Assembly (NCBI GenBank): GCA_021821465.1
Contig: JAKACM010000003.1
Span: 41,898 to 105,897 of the forward strand
Origin: Bacillota bacterium
GTDB lineage: Bacteria > Bacillota > Sulfobacillia > Sulfobacillales > Sulfobacillaceae
Length of the DNA stretch: 64,000 nucleotides
Direction of reading: 5' to 3'
The notes under the pieces are model-generated. The model saw only the letters and a program-made list of their open reading frames with translations. It was not told the DNA's origin and made no database searches. This document shows, piece after piece, positions 11,218-20,983 of this stretch. The first letter of the stretch is position 1. Every line of letters begins with the position of its first letter. A program made the position numbers and the translations under genes.

Positions 11218-13185
11218 GTGAGTAATATTATCGCTAAACTCTTTCCGCCGAAGACACGACGCCCGGACGAGATAGCCATTGAGATTGGCATTATTTTGGC
11301 CATGATCTTTTTAGTTTACATTCTCACCCGCCGCAAAAAGTGGGGATGGTTGTGGCAAGAGTGGTTGACATCCGTCGATCACAAGAGAATCGGGATTATG
11401 TATCTCATATCCGCCATTCTCATGTTGTTTCGCGGCGGGGTTGACGCGCTCATGATCCGATCCCAACTGATGGTGCCCAATAACCATGTTCTTCCGGTCG
11501 GACAATATGATGAGCTTTTCACCACGCATGGCACGATTATGATTTTTTTCATGGCCATGCCCCTCATTTTCGCCATGTTTAATTTGGCAATACCCTTCAT
11601 GATCGGTGCTCGCGATGTCGCCTTTCCGCGCTTAAACGCGATGAGTTTTTGGCTGTTTGCTTGTGGTGCCGCTCTGTTTAACATGTCGTTTTTGGTAGGG
11701 GGTTCGCCCAATGCCGGTTGGACCTCCTATCCACCTTTGACAGAACTGGCCTTTAACCCCGGAGTCGGCCAAAATTACTATCTGCTGGCGATTCAGATTG
11801 CCGGAATCGGAAGTATCGCCACCGGCGTCAATTTTCTCATCACGATCTTAAAAATGCGGGCACCTGGCATGACCCTTATGCGCATGCCCATGTTTGTTTG
11901 GACTTCGCTGGTCACCTCGGCCCTCATCCTCTTTGCCTTTCCTCCCTTGACGGTCGGTTTGGCGATGACAATGTTTGACCGGTTGTTCGGTTCCAACTTC
12001 TTTACCATCACTCACGGCGGCATGCCCATGATGTATGTGAATCTCTTTTGGCTTTTTGGGCATCCTGAAGTATATATCTTGGTTCTGCCCTCGTTTGGTA
12101 TTTTTTCCGAGGTCGTGGCCACATTTTCGCACAAGCGTTTGTTTGGGTACACTGCTATGGTCTGGTCAGTGCTTACCATCACTTTTCTCAGTTACGGCAC
12201 CTGGGTCCATCACTTCTTCACAATGGGCGCGGGACCGGGAGTCAACGCATTCTTCGGCGTCTCGACCATGCTGATTGCTATACCCACCGGAATTAAGATC
12301 TTCAACTGGATCTTCACCATGTGGTATGGACGGGTAAAAACACCTGTGGCCATGCTCTGGGCACTGGCCTTCATCCCCACTTTTGTCGTGGGTGGCGCAA
12401 GTGGTGTCATGTTAGGTGCCGTGGTCGGCGATTACCAGTTCCATAACAGCTACTTCCTCATCGCTCATTTCCACAACGTGATTATCGGCGGAACAGTGTT
12501 TGGGCTCTTAGCGGGGGTGTACTACTGGTGGCCCAAGACCTTTGGATACAAGCTGGACGAACATCAGGGTCGCTGGTTTTTTTGGCTCTTCTTCATCGGA
12601 TTTTGGATCACCTTTATGCCCCAATATGCCTTAGGCTTCATGGGCATGACTCGCCGGCTTTACACCTATCCGCCGGGGCTGGGATGGAGCGTTCCCAATC
12701 TCATCTCCACACTGGGTGCTTTCACTATGGGCGCAGGATTTCTCGTCTTCGTCTACAGTGTTATGTACAGCTACAAACACGGTGAAAGAGATCTCACCGG
12801 CGATCCATGGGATGGGCGAACCCTCGAATGGTCGCTTCCGTCCCCACCGCCCGAATATAACTTTGCCCGTATTCCCGTCGTGTCCGACCGTGATGCCTGG
12901 TGGGAAATGAAACAACAAGACCAAACCCACGTCATCAGGATCAATCCCCAAGACGTTCAAGACTTGGAGATGCCCAAATCGTCCAGCATCCCGTTTCTGA
13001 TGTTTGTCGCCTTCTTTGTCTTCGGCTTCGGAATGGTTTTTGAATGGTGGTGGATAGCCATCCTGGGAGCTTTAGGAGTTGTGGCGCTTTTGATTGCCGG
13101 CACCTTCGACTATGACGATCACCAACCCATTCACGCGGACACCATTCGCCATATTGAAGGATCCTTAGGGAGGTTAGAAGGATGA
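11218..13185 (+). CDS. qoxB: Heme-copper oxidase subunit I (aa3-type)
   Basis: 'GHPEVYILVLPSFG' (His-Tyr site), 'GTWVHHFFTMG', 'HFHNVIIGG' haem/CuB ligands; GTG start with aaaggagg RBS. Confidence 0.95.
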   Translation: MSNIIAKLFPPKTRRPDEIAIEIGIILAMIFLVYILTRRKKWGWLWQEWLTSVDHKRIGIMYLISAILMLFRGGVDALMIRSQLMVPNNHVLPVGQYDELFTTHGTIMIFFMAMPLIFAMFNLAIPFMIGARDVAFPRLNAMSFWLFACGAALFNMSFLVGGSPNAGWTSYPPLTELAFNPGVGQNYYLLAIQIAGIGSIATGVNFLITILKMRAPGMTLMRMPMFVWTSLVTSALILFAFPPLTVGLAMTMFDRLFGSNFFTITHGGMPMMYVNLFWLFGHPEVYILVLPSFGIFSEVVATFSHKRLFGYTAMVWSVLTITFLSYGTWVHHFFTMGAGPGVNAFFGVSTMLIAIPTGIKIFNWIFTMWYGRVKTPVAMLWALAFIPTFVVGGASGVMLGAVVGDYQFHNSYFLIAHFHNVIIGGTVFGLLAGVYYWWPKTFGYKLDEHQGRWFFWLFFIGFWITFMPQYALGFMGMTRRLYTYPPGLGWSVPNLISTLGAFTMGAGFLVFVYSVMYSYKHGERDLTGDPWDGRTLEWSLPSPPPEYNFARIPVVSDRDAWWEMKQQDQTHVIRINPQDVQDLEMPKSSSIPFLMFVAFFVFGFGMVFEWWWIAILGALGVVALLIAGTFDYDDHQPIHADTIRHIEGSLGRLEG

Positions 13186-13805
13186 ACGTACCCATAGAAC
13201 CGGAATCGGAAATGACCCAAAGGCCACTGGAATTTACCAGTGAACACGAAAGTCTCAAAATCCTAGGATTCTGGGCCTTCTTGGCCACAGATTTTCTCCT
13301 CTTTTCCTCGTTGTTCGCCGTTTATGCCGTATACCAATTCCGGGATGGGATGACAGGCCCCACCCCGGGCCAACTCTTTCATTTAGGTCCCGTCATCTTC
13401 GAAACGGTGGCCCTTTTGACCAGCAGTTTCACGTGCGGACTCGCTGTCTACGAAATGCGTCATCATCGTCTCAAAGGCACTATGATCTGGCTGGCTGTGA
13501 CGATTGTGCTGGGAGCCCTTTTCGTCGCCACGGAAATTAATGAATTTCTCGGCGATATCGCACTCCATGATACCTGGCATCGCAGTGCCTTTCTTTCGTC
13601 CTTTTTCACATTGGTAGGAACCCATGGTTCCCACGTCACCTTCGGCATTATCTGGGCCATAACTTTATTGATTCAGTTGGCCGGGAGGGGACTGACGGTC
13701 GTAACCAGTCGGAAATTGTATATGTTCGCCTTGTATTGGCACTTTCTGGACATTATCTGGGTTTTCATTTTCACCGTGGTGTATTTGAGCGGCAAAGTTT
13801 TTTAG
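13182..13805 (+). CDS. qoxC: Heme-copper oxidase subunit III
   Basis: Subunit III pattern 'LLTSSFTCGLAVYEMRHH' and 'FFTLVGTHGSHVTFGIIW...YWHFLDIIWVFIFTVVYL'; overlaps qoxB by 4 nt. Confidence 0.93.
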   Translation: MNVPIEPESEMTQRPLEFTSEHESLKILGFWAFLATDFLLFSSLFAVYAVYQFRDGMTGPTPGQLFHLGPVIFETVALLTSSFTCGLAVYEMRHHRLKGTMIWLAVTIVLGALFVATEINEFLGDIALHDTWHRSAFLSSFFTLVGTHGSHVTFGIIWAITLLIQLAGRGLTVVTSRKLYMFALYWHFLDIIWVFIFTVVYLSGKVF

Positions 13806-13847
13806 TTCCTCATCAACAACTTTATTCCCGCGAAAGGACTGATGATC

Positions 13848-14249
13848 ATGGCAACATCACGCCAACAAAAGCATTCCCATATCGTTGGGATTTCTCCCAA
13901 CGGCCCGACAGGATATGGTGATGAGGTGGAATCCGTCTATCTTTCCCCGCGTTTTGAGGAAGAAGTCTTTCCTTGGAAGCAAATCTTAGGATATATTGCG
14001 TCTTTGGTCCTCACTGCACTGGCCTTCGGTGCCGTCGTCAGGCATATTCTGCCCCCGGCCTTCTTGATAGGATTCATTCTTTTTTTGGCGGTTTTGCAGG
14101 CCGCTTTGCAACTGGGGGTCTTCATGCATCTGCGCGAGGGGCGCGGTTCTACCTGGCAGATTGTCACGTTGACATTAGCTATTCTGATGGGTATCGGTCT
14201 CGTCATTTGCACAATTTGGATTATGACATTTAAGTCCGGCGTATCTTAA
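13848..14249 (+). CDS. qoxD: Heme-copper quinol oxidase subunit IV
   Basis: Three TM segments with CoxD/QoxD-type 'FLIGFILFLAVLQAALQLGVFMHLREG'; last gene of the oxidase operon. Confidence 0.85.
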   Translation: MATSRQQKHSHIVGISPNGPTGYGDEVESVYLSPRFEEEVFPWKQILGYIASLVLTALAFGAVVRHILPPAFLIGFILFLAVLQAALQLGVFMHLREGRGSTWQIVTLTLAILMGIGLVICTIWIMTFKSGVS

Positions 14250-14310
14250 ACCGTAACTTAGCAACTAGGCCAAAAAGCTCCGGACAATTTGCCGGAAAGG
14301 ATGTCCTGCC

Positions 14311-14742
14311 ATGCTTCCCCATAACCGTCTCGACAATTTTGCCGAGCATCTGGCTGAGCACCGTCTGGTCGCCGCCGATTTGGATGCCGGAATGCGGCTA
14401 CTGCGCACCTCTCTTAAAAATGGCGACACACAAAGAGCCAATGAAGTGGCTTGGGCCCTTTTGGATATCTGGACCGAGCGGGAATTGGCGCACGCTCAAG
14501 CCGAACAACTATGGCTCTATGAAAGGCTGACGGTCCTTAAGACCTTGCAACGCGACCATGATTTGATGTTCCTCTGGGTCGATGAGGTGCGTCACACCCT
14601 CGACCAAGAAGGTGTCTCACCATCCGTGGTGATGCGATTAGAAGCTCTAATGACATTACTGGGGACCCATCACGATCACGAAATGCAATATCTCCAATAT
14701 TATCGCCAGTCGGATATTGCTATCCCCCGCTCCTCCCTGTGA
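14311..14742 (+). CDS. Hemerythrin-like HHE-domain protein
   Basis: All-helical with His/Glu spacing typical of HHE domains: 'AEHLAEHRL', 'ELAHAQAEQLWLYE', 'RDHDLMFLWVDE', 'THHDHEMQYLQ'. Confidence 0.55.
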   Translation: MLPHNRLDNFAEHLAEHRLVAADLDAGMRLLRTSLKNGDTQRANEVAWALLDIWTERELAHAQAEQLWLYERLTVLKTLQRDHDLMFLWVDEVRHTLDQEGVSPSVVMRLEALMTLLGTHHDHEMQYLQYYRQSDIAIPRSSL

Positions 14743-14779
14743 AGATCCCGTCATTTTACGTTAGGTCTCTCGAATCTAG

Positions 14780-14818
14780 GTCAAAAAGTCCACCCGATTT
14801 TTTTGTGGACTTTTTGAC
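14780..14818 (+). terminator. Strong stem-loop terminator after the qox/hemerythrin genes
   Basis: Perfect inverted repeat GTCAAAAAGTCCAC ... GTGGACTTTTTGAC. Confidence 0.7.
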
Positions 14819-14872
14819 ACCCGAATAGGAAAACAATCGGTACAAGAACATCTTTCTTTAAAGCGGAAAGAT

Positions 14873-15154
14873 TCAGGAAGCCTTTGGCCCTTGGGATAAA
14901 TGTCGGGATTTGGTCAAGGGAATGACGTTATTTCGTGTCTTAACCTGGTAAGGCTTCAATTCATAATTACTCCATGCCCAATAGAGACCGGTAATAATGA
15001 AGCTAGTCGTCCACACAATATAACCCATTGTTAAGACAATGCCTGCTCCCTGCCACAGGTTCCAATGCATCGGCGGGTCAAAGAGGATAATTAATCCCCA
15101 AACTCCCAAACTCGCCAGCAAAGATGCCGCCACACGCAATATCCAGCGCATCAT
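14873..15154 (-). CDS. Small membrane protein, uncharacterised
   Basis: ATG at 15154 directly after aaggagggg RBS on minus strand; two TM segments. Confidence 0.6.
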   Translation of the reverse strand: MMRWILRVAASLLASLGVWGLIILFDPPMHWNLWQGAGIVLTMGYIVWTTSFIITGLYWAWSNYELKPYQVKTRNNVIPLTKSRHLSQGPKAS

Positions 15155-15256
15155 TGACCCCTCCTTGATGCTTTCAGTGTAATATCGGCGTCTTAAATTT
15201 TCTGGGGTCAAATGGTCCACTTAGGCCGGTTCAAATGTTCTTCTTTCTCACCGTAC

Positions 15257-15285
15257 AAAAGGGCCCCACCTTTAGGGGCCCTTTT
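15257..15285 (-). terminator. Rho-independent-type hairpin downstream of the lipoate cluster
   Basis: AAAAGGGCCCC-acctttA-GGGGCCCTTTT perfect inverted repeat. Confidence 0.75.
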
Positions 15286-15298
15286 CGTGTCATCATCA

Positions 15299-16255
15299 TC
15301 ACGCCGGCAACGAACAGCATTTCTCATGGTAGCAGATGTCATAACCCTGTTCCTCGGCATAGCGTATCGTATCCGGCAGGGGATAAGCCATGTTCTGCAC
15401 CCCGACATCGATTGCATAGAATTCCATGCCCTTCTTCTCTTTGGAGGCAGGTTTGGCGCATCCCAAAGACATCGGAGTAAAGGGCATCATAATTCGGGCG
15501 CTGGCCAAGACTCTTCCCACGTCGTCCGCCGATGTGGCCGGAACCTTGGCCATCTTTGTTCCCGCAAGGGGCATCAATGCCACAATTACCAACTGTTGGC
15601 ACCCTTCATCGCGAATCATCTCCAAGGCATGAAATTCACCCCGCAATTGCCCAAAATGCAACCCGCAGATCACATGAGGCACAGATGGCAATCCCTCTTC
15701 GCGAAGAATAGCTAAGGATTCACGGTAGGATTCAGTAGTCTTATTTAAATGATAGACTTGGCGGATAGTTTCGTCGTCACCAATAATGTCAAGCAGGATT
15801 TGGTCTACACCCGCCTCCTTCAAGGCCCGGGCCACATGTCGTTTGACCAACCCGGTATGGACCAATACGGTGAGTCCCCGGGCCTTCATACCGGCAATAT
15901 CCGCCACAAAACGTTCAAGGGGGACCGAACCGTCATCAAGGCATCCTCCGCTGACCAGCACCCCTTCGGCTCCCGACTCCACCAAATTGTCGGCAACCGT
16001 ATGAAAGCGTGAAGAACTGTTCGCCACGGCCATGCCTTCCAAAACCTTTGTTCCGCAATGATCGCACATCAAAGCACAGTGAGATCCGGTAACGCTCATC
16101 GTCATAAAACTCTTGCGCCGGTTTTGATAAATCTGAGTATCGTAATGCTTCTGACTGGGAGCTGACACGGTCAGACGCATTGGAAAATTACTCCGCGATA
16201 AACTTTGAGCTTCTTCCACCAGCACCTTTAGCGGTTCATTTTCCCAGTTCAGCAA
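15299..16255 (-). CDS. Radical SAM protein, LipS2-like (split lipoyl synthase component)
   Basis: CxxxCxxC-type motif 'CALMCDHCGTKVLEG'; overlaps another radical SAM gene in a lipoate ligase/carrier operon. Confidence 0.7.
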   Translation of the reverse strand: MLNWENEPLKVLVEEAQSLSRSNFPMRLTVSAPSQKHYDTQIYQNRRKSFMTMSVTGSHCALMCDHCGTKVLEGMAVANSSSRFHTVADNLVESGAEGVLVSGGCLDDGSVPLERFVADIAGMKARGLTVLVHTGLVKRHVARALKEAGVDQILLDIIGDDETIRQVYHLNKTTESYRESLAILREEGLPSVPHVICGLHFGQLRGEFHALEMIRDEGCQQLVIVALMPLAGTKMAKVPATSADDVGRVLASARIMMPFTPMSLGCAKPASKEKKGMEFYAIDVGVQNMAYPLPDTIRYAEEQGYDICYHEKCCSLPA

Positions 16256-17417
16256 AATTCCCTCCTTTGCTCGCTATGAGTGTGTTTTCGTCCGGGCCAT
16301 CGAATCGTGTGTCCACATCTTGGGTCAAATCAGCAAAGAGTTGAGTGTGAATGTCTTCAACGTCCCTGACGGTGGGGGCGAAGGCAAAGTTTCGAATTTT
16401 CTCGCTGGGCCTCCCGTTCCCATACGGCCGGTTGCAAGCCGTTTCCCCTTGTTCGTCCGGGCAACCGGAGGTCATAAAGGGTCGGCCGGATTCCACGATC
16501 TTGTCAAATGTCTTGGGGTCCAAGCCAAAGTCCACCACCTGTCCGGCCGTATTAAAACGAAAATGGTGGAGGTGAATACCCAGTTCATTGATAAGGTAGC
16601 GTCCCAACTGGCAGCGACGATAGTGGCCCATGGAAGGTTGGGAATAATCCCCCAATAGAGTGGACGGTTCCGGATTAAAGGAAAATAAGTGGGTTACCAC
16701 ATTCATATCCTGAGCTTTCTGGCAAGCCGCCAGCAATTCCTCTTCACTTTCCCCTAATCCCGCCACCAAATGAATCCCGACAGTCCCCGGTTCAAAAACT
16801 TTGGTCGCCTCTTCTGTCACCCACCAGAAATGATCCCAACGGTGCGGACCTTTTACCGGACGTCCGCGGTGTTTGTCAAATAATTCGGGGGTGGCTGCAT
16901 CGATGGCAATGTCCACACGATCGGCGCCCGCATCCCTAATCATCTCCAGATCTTCGCGCTTTTTTATGAGAGATGCCGTAATGAGACCGGAAATCAGCAA
17001 GGGTGTCTTTTCATGAAATTGCTGAATGATTTGAAGCGAATGGTCAAATGATTGCCGGTTCGCCAACATTCCCACACATAACCGACGCATTTGATGGGAA
17101 ACTTGCACACTTTTTTCTATCAATTCGTCCACGGGTACAATCGGCCACTTGACACGGATAAACGTCGATTCTTCGCGAGGGACACGCCGTTCCCGAGACA
17201 TTCCGCAATATGAACAATTGGCCACGCAATTTTCGGGATATGTCGTTAAAATATTCAGACCGCGCAAGACCGTTTCTTCCCGGGCAAACTTTCCCTTTTC
17301 GAATCCTAAGGTGATGGCCCCCGCCAATGATGTCATCACATAATCCGGGCTCTGCCGAAAGTCGTCCTGGACGGGACGCAGTTCAATGGTATCGGACTGA
17401 GTGTTCTTTTGACTCAC
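16236..17417 (-). CDS. Radical SAM protein, LipS1-like (biotin-synthase-like)
   Basis: 'NCVANCSYCGMSRERR' CxxxCxxC motif; biotin-synthase-like architecture; gene context. Confidence 0.7.
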   Translation of the reverse strand: MSQKNTQSDTIELRPVQDDFRQSPDYVMTSLAGAITLGFEKGKFAREETVLRGLNILTTYPENCVANCSYCGMSRERRVPREESTFIRVKWPIVPVDELIEKSVQVSHQMRRLCVGMLANRQSFDHSLQIIQQFHEKTPLLISGLITASLIKKREDLEMIRDAGADRVDIAIDAATPELFDKHRGRPVKGPHRWDHFWWVTEEATKVFEPGTVGIHLVAGLGESEEELLAACQKAQDMNVVTHLFSFNPEPSTLLGDYSQPSMGHYRRCQLGRYLINELGIHLHHFRFNTAGQVVDFGLDPKTFDKIVESGRPFMTSGCPDEQGETACNRPYGNGRPSEKIRNFAFAPTVRDVEDIHTQLFADLTQDVDTRFDGPDENTLIASKGGNFAELGK

Positions 17418-18496
17418 AACGATCCCTCCTGATTTTGGTCACACACAGGGGCCATGGCCTGAAGCCAGTCCCCGATATCAACACCAATATAGTCATAACC
17501 TCGCCGGTAATGCGCTCTCAAAATGGTAGATAATTCTTCGAGTCTTAGGGGAGCATCTTTGAGAGCCGCCTCCAAATCGAGTACGGCTCTCTCGGGATAA
17601 ACAAAAAAGTCTCCGGTAATAAAGATCTTCTTGATATGTTTTTGATCCATATCGGTCTGAAGAATAATCCGCAACAACCCCCCCTTGGCCTTGTAGGTTA
17701 AGGAATGTGTGGGATAGTTCCGGTGCAGGGGAGGGAGTTTGCGCAAGTCAATCCACGGTGTCGCGCGGTAGGAGGGTAAAATGGTTTCCCATTCACGCTC
17801 TTCATGGGATGTTAACTCCGCCGGGGTCAAATTTACGGCGAAAACACGCGTAAGAGCCTGTGTAACGCTTCGTTTCACGTCTTGCATGGCGGGAACATAA
17901 CCCAAGATCTCTCGCATGGTAATCAAACGCTTTTGAAAAGAGTCAACCACCTTATCCGTAAGCTTTTCAATGGGCAGCTTGAGTACTTGCAGCATGATTT
18001 CGGCGTTAAAGTCCAATAAGAGCGTTCCTTGGTAAATTACCGCACCGTGATAATCCGATCCTCCGGTTCCCGAAATCTTTCGTCCCTCAATTTCCACATC
18101 ATTCACCGGACGAAATTGAGCCTTAATACCCCATGATCTTAAGGATTCAATGACGACTTGCGCCAATTTGGGATACAACTCCTCCGGCCGGATCCGCTTG
18201 TTGTCGTCAAACTTTACACACAATTCCCAGCCCAATTGCTGCTCATCCATGTAAATGGCGCCGCCTCCGGTAATCCGGCGGTTAATTTCCACCCCAAGAT
18301 CTTGAGCCTGGCTGCGGTCAATTTCCAGATCAACCGCCTGATGATAACCCACCAGCGCCGTGTGCGGTGAAAATTCCATGAATCGCAGCGTATTGGGCAC
18401 TTCATCAAGAGCTCGGGATTCGATTACCACTTTATCCAATGCCATCTGTTTCCAAGCCGGCAAGGGACCGGGGTCCAATAAACGCCACTCTTCCAT
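17414..18496 (-). CDS. Lipoate-protein ligase A-type (with C-terminal LplB-like domain)
   Basis: 'INRRITGGGAIYMDEQQLGWEL', 'NDVEIEGRKISGTGG' LplA motifs plus C-terminal accessory domain. Confidence 0.88.
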   Translation of the reverse strand: MEEWRLLDPGPLPAWKQMALDKVVIESRALDEVPNTLRFMEFSPHTALVGYHQAVDLEIDRSQAQDLGVEINRRITGGGAIYMDEQQLGWELCVKFDDNKRIRPEELYPKLAQVVIESLRSWGIKAQFRPVNDVEIEGRKISGTGGSDYHGAVIYQGTLLLDFNAEIMLQVLKLPIEKLTDKVVDSFQKRLITMREILGYVPAMQDVKRSVTQALTRVFAVNLTPAELTSHEEREWETILPSYRATPWIDLRKLPPLHRNYPTHSLTYKAKGGLLRIILQTDMDQKHIKKIFITGDFFVYPERAVLDLEAALKDAPLRLEELSTILRAHYRRGYDYIGVDIGDWLQAMAPVCDQNQEGSL

Positions 18497-18912
18497 CAGC
18501 GTTCGTCCAGGCTGTCCAGCAAACGAATGTATTCGGCATCGGTCAAAAGAGACTCTCGAAGATTATCGGTGGACGGCCGAACCTTAATAAGCCAGCCTCG
18601 TCCATAGGGATCCTGATTCAATAACTCGGGATTCTCCGAAACCTGTTCGTTGGCGGCAATCACCACTCCGTCAAACGGCGCATAAAGTTGGCCAACCCAC
18701 TTCCCCGACTCTATGCTGCCAAATGGTTGTCCCTTTTCCAATGCCGTGCCTGGAGCGGGTAAGGAAGCATATAAGATATCTCCGGCACTATCCTGGGTAT
18801 AGTCGGTAATTCCCAAGGTCAGCAACACACCATCCTCCAAAACCCATTGGTGCCGAGCGTCATAGAAACGATCTGCCAAAACCCGCCAACGGTGAATGGG
18901 TTCAGTAGCCAT
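18496..18912 (-). CDS. Lipoyl carrier protein, GcvH/LbpA-like
   Basis: 'FGSIESGKWVGQLYAPFDGVVIAANEQVSENPELLNQDPYGRGWLIKVRP' - H-protein fold with lipoyl-Lys in ESGKW. Confidence 0.88.
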   Translation of the reverse strand: MATEPIHRWRVLADRFYDARHQWVLEDGVLLTLGITDYTQDSAGDILYASLPAPGTALEKGQPFGSIESGKWVGQLYAPFDGVVIAANEQVSENPELLNQDPYGRGWLIKVRPSTDNLRESLLTDAEYIRLLDSLDER

Positions 18913-18989
18913 AAGTCCATATCCCCTTTCTTGTCGATCGAAAGATTCTTTTTTGAGTCTCGTAATAAAGCCGCCATCTCAAATTCGAT

Positions 18990-19973
18990 TCAAGACAGCG
19001 TAAGATCCTTGCTACGAACGTCCATCAATTCATAAAGAATCATGCGAAGAAAAGAATCCGAGACTTCTTCTCTAACACCTGCCGCGTCTATGGGCAGAGA
19101 AACGGAAATGGGACTGTTCCATAATGCCGTGATCGTACGACTCTCCGTATTTATCTCGGCAATGATCTCGGGAGATATCTCCCGCCGGGTTTGCCGCAGA
19201 TAAACGCCTTCTCGCACCTTAACCTGGTGATAAGGAGGACGATATCCCGCAACATGCAGCCAATCGGGATTCAAAAGCCTTTCGTTCACTTGATTCAGTG
19301 CGTCAAGCCACCGATCCCAAGGCACGGAGGACTGAATTTCCGCTCCCATTTCCTGATGAAAAAACCGGGCTAAAAGTTCCATGACTTCTTCACGGGTCCA
19401 TTTCCCTCGGCCCACAGTCAACGTATCGAGGGTTACCAAGTGCTGAGTCATGGCCTCGGCAAAGGCGCGTTTTAACATGTCGGATCCCGCACGCACTTGA
19501 GCCATATGTTCCGGAGAAAATTGAAGCAAAATATTCCCCACAATGACTGCACTGTCCTCGATCTGGCCACCCGCGTTCCCAGAAATCTTTCGGTCGTGAA
19601 TCAATATATCGGCAGGCTGTTTGAACCACGCCTCGAATCCGAGGTGATTTAATGCAGCAATTACCGGGTCCAGAGCGAAATGATACCAATGCGCCGGGGT
19701 TTTTAGTCTGGGATGATTTGACGGATTTGCAATGATCTGAAAGAAAACTTGCTGGTCATCCAAATACACCAGTGATCCGCCCACCTGTCGACGTACGACA
19801 GAAACTCCGGACGTTTCGTCAAATTCCTCCCAATCCTGATGACATCCCAAAGATACATAAGGCTCTTTAGGCCAGCATAAAATCACGCCTTCTTCCTGCA
19901 TTACCGGCAAGCCGTGATAGAGTGCCTGGCTAGTCAGCCAGTTGACTTCTCCCACCGTGTATAATGGCAGCAT
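18990..19973 (-). CDS. Second lipoate-protein ligase-family protein
   Basis: 'VVRRQVGGSLVYLDDQQVFFQII', 'PADILIHDRKISGNAGGQ' LplA-like motifs. Confidence 0.85.
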   Translation of the reverse strand: MLPLYTVGEVNWLTSQALYHGLPVMQEEGVILCWPKEPYVSLGCHQDWEEFDETSGVSVVRRQVGGSLVYLDDQQVFFQIIANPSNHPRLKTPAHWYHFALDPVIAALNHLGFEAWFKQPADILIHDRKISGNAGGQIEDSAVIVGNILLQFSPEHMAQVRAGSDMLKRAFAEAMTQHLVTLDTLTVGRGKWTREEVMELLARFFHQEMGAEIQSSVPWDRWLDALNQVNERLLNPDWLHVAGYRPPYHQVKVREGVYLRQTRREISPEIIAEINTESRTITALWNSPISVSLPIDAAGVREEVSDSFLRMILYELMDVRSKDLTLS

Positions 19974-20452
19974 TCGCTCACCCCGTTAATTGTCAATCAA
20001 TTTATTGTATTCAAGTTCAAATTATATCACGAACATTATAAAAATACTTTTTAGCCGGTGAATTTTTTTCATCATTGGGCCTAGTTCTATCGACTTCTCA
20101 TAATACGTTTGGCTAAGTTAAATTTTTCACTTAGCTATCCCTTAAGTGAATGATATTCAAGTCTGACAAAACCCTGGGGATTGCATTTACTCGGACCACG
20201 GCTTGTCCCCGGGGCAAGCTCTTGCCGGCATTGAACGAAAGGTAATCGGCACCCATGACTCCTCCTCTTGAAAAATACCCTTGACAGACCTTCAGAGGAT
20301 ATCGAAGGTTGTCGGCACAAAATATGCCGCGGATTCTTCTGGCAGGTTGCGTAAACCCATTTGTTCCAGAAAAACAGATTAGAATAGAGATTGTGCCGCC
20401 AGTGCTTGAAAAACTGCCTCCCATGAATTTCGTCCGGGATAGGAGTAGAAAC

Positions 20453-20914
20453 TTACGAATGCGATGATGGGGAGTCTCTTTTACAGGAAATCAAGTTCAC
20501 ACTCTGATAGATCATCACCGTCTCATCATTCTGATTGGTCAGAGTATGAGAGAATGTCACCCGACCATGGTCCGAAGCCGATGACAGCGACTTGTCGACA
20601 ACCTCGACCAGAAGAAAGAGGGTATCGCCGGGCCTTAGTGGACGCCGCCATCGTAAGACATTGAGGCCCACACCGACCCACATGGACTCTTGCACCAAAC
20701 CCAACCGCAAAAAGAGCCACCAAGCCAAACACAGCGTATGAAAACCTGACGCGATGAGCCCGTGAAACGGGCCCTCCTCGGCATGCACGCGATCCAGATG
20801 CATGCTTTGAGGATCGTACATGTGCGCAAATTGAATTATTTCGGCTTCCGGAATCGTTCTCCCTCCGCCAGCAAAAGTTTGACCGACTGTGAAATCTTCA
20901 TAGAACAAAGACAT
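20453..20914 (-). CDS. MaoC-like hot-dog fold dehydratase/hydratase
   Basis: 'FTVGQTFAGGGRTIPEAEIIQFAHMYDPQSMHLD...GLIASGFHTLCL...RWRRPLRPGDTL' MaoC signatures. Confidence 0.88.
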   Translation of the reverse strand: MSLFYEDFTVGQTFAGGGRTIPEAEIIQFAHMYDPQSMHLDRVHAEEGPFHGLIASGFHTLCLAWWLFLRLGLVQESMWVGVGLNVLRWRRPLRPGDTLFLLVEVVDKSLSSASDHGRVTFSHTLTNQNDETVMIYQSVNLISCKRDSPSSHS

Positions 20915-20983
20915 CTTTCTACTCCTTTCGTAAAGTGATGGCATGAGCCAACACAGGATAGAACATTGAAATTTCCCTCACAC

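Noticed and set aside
11311-13288. Minus-strand ORFs over qoxBC
   Set aside because: Shadow ORFs on a well-conserved coding strand.
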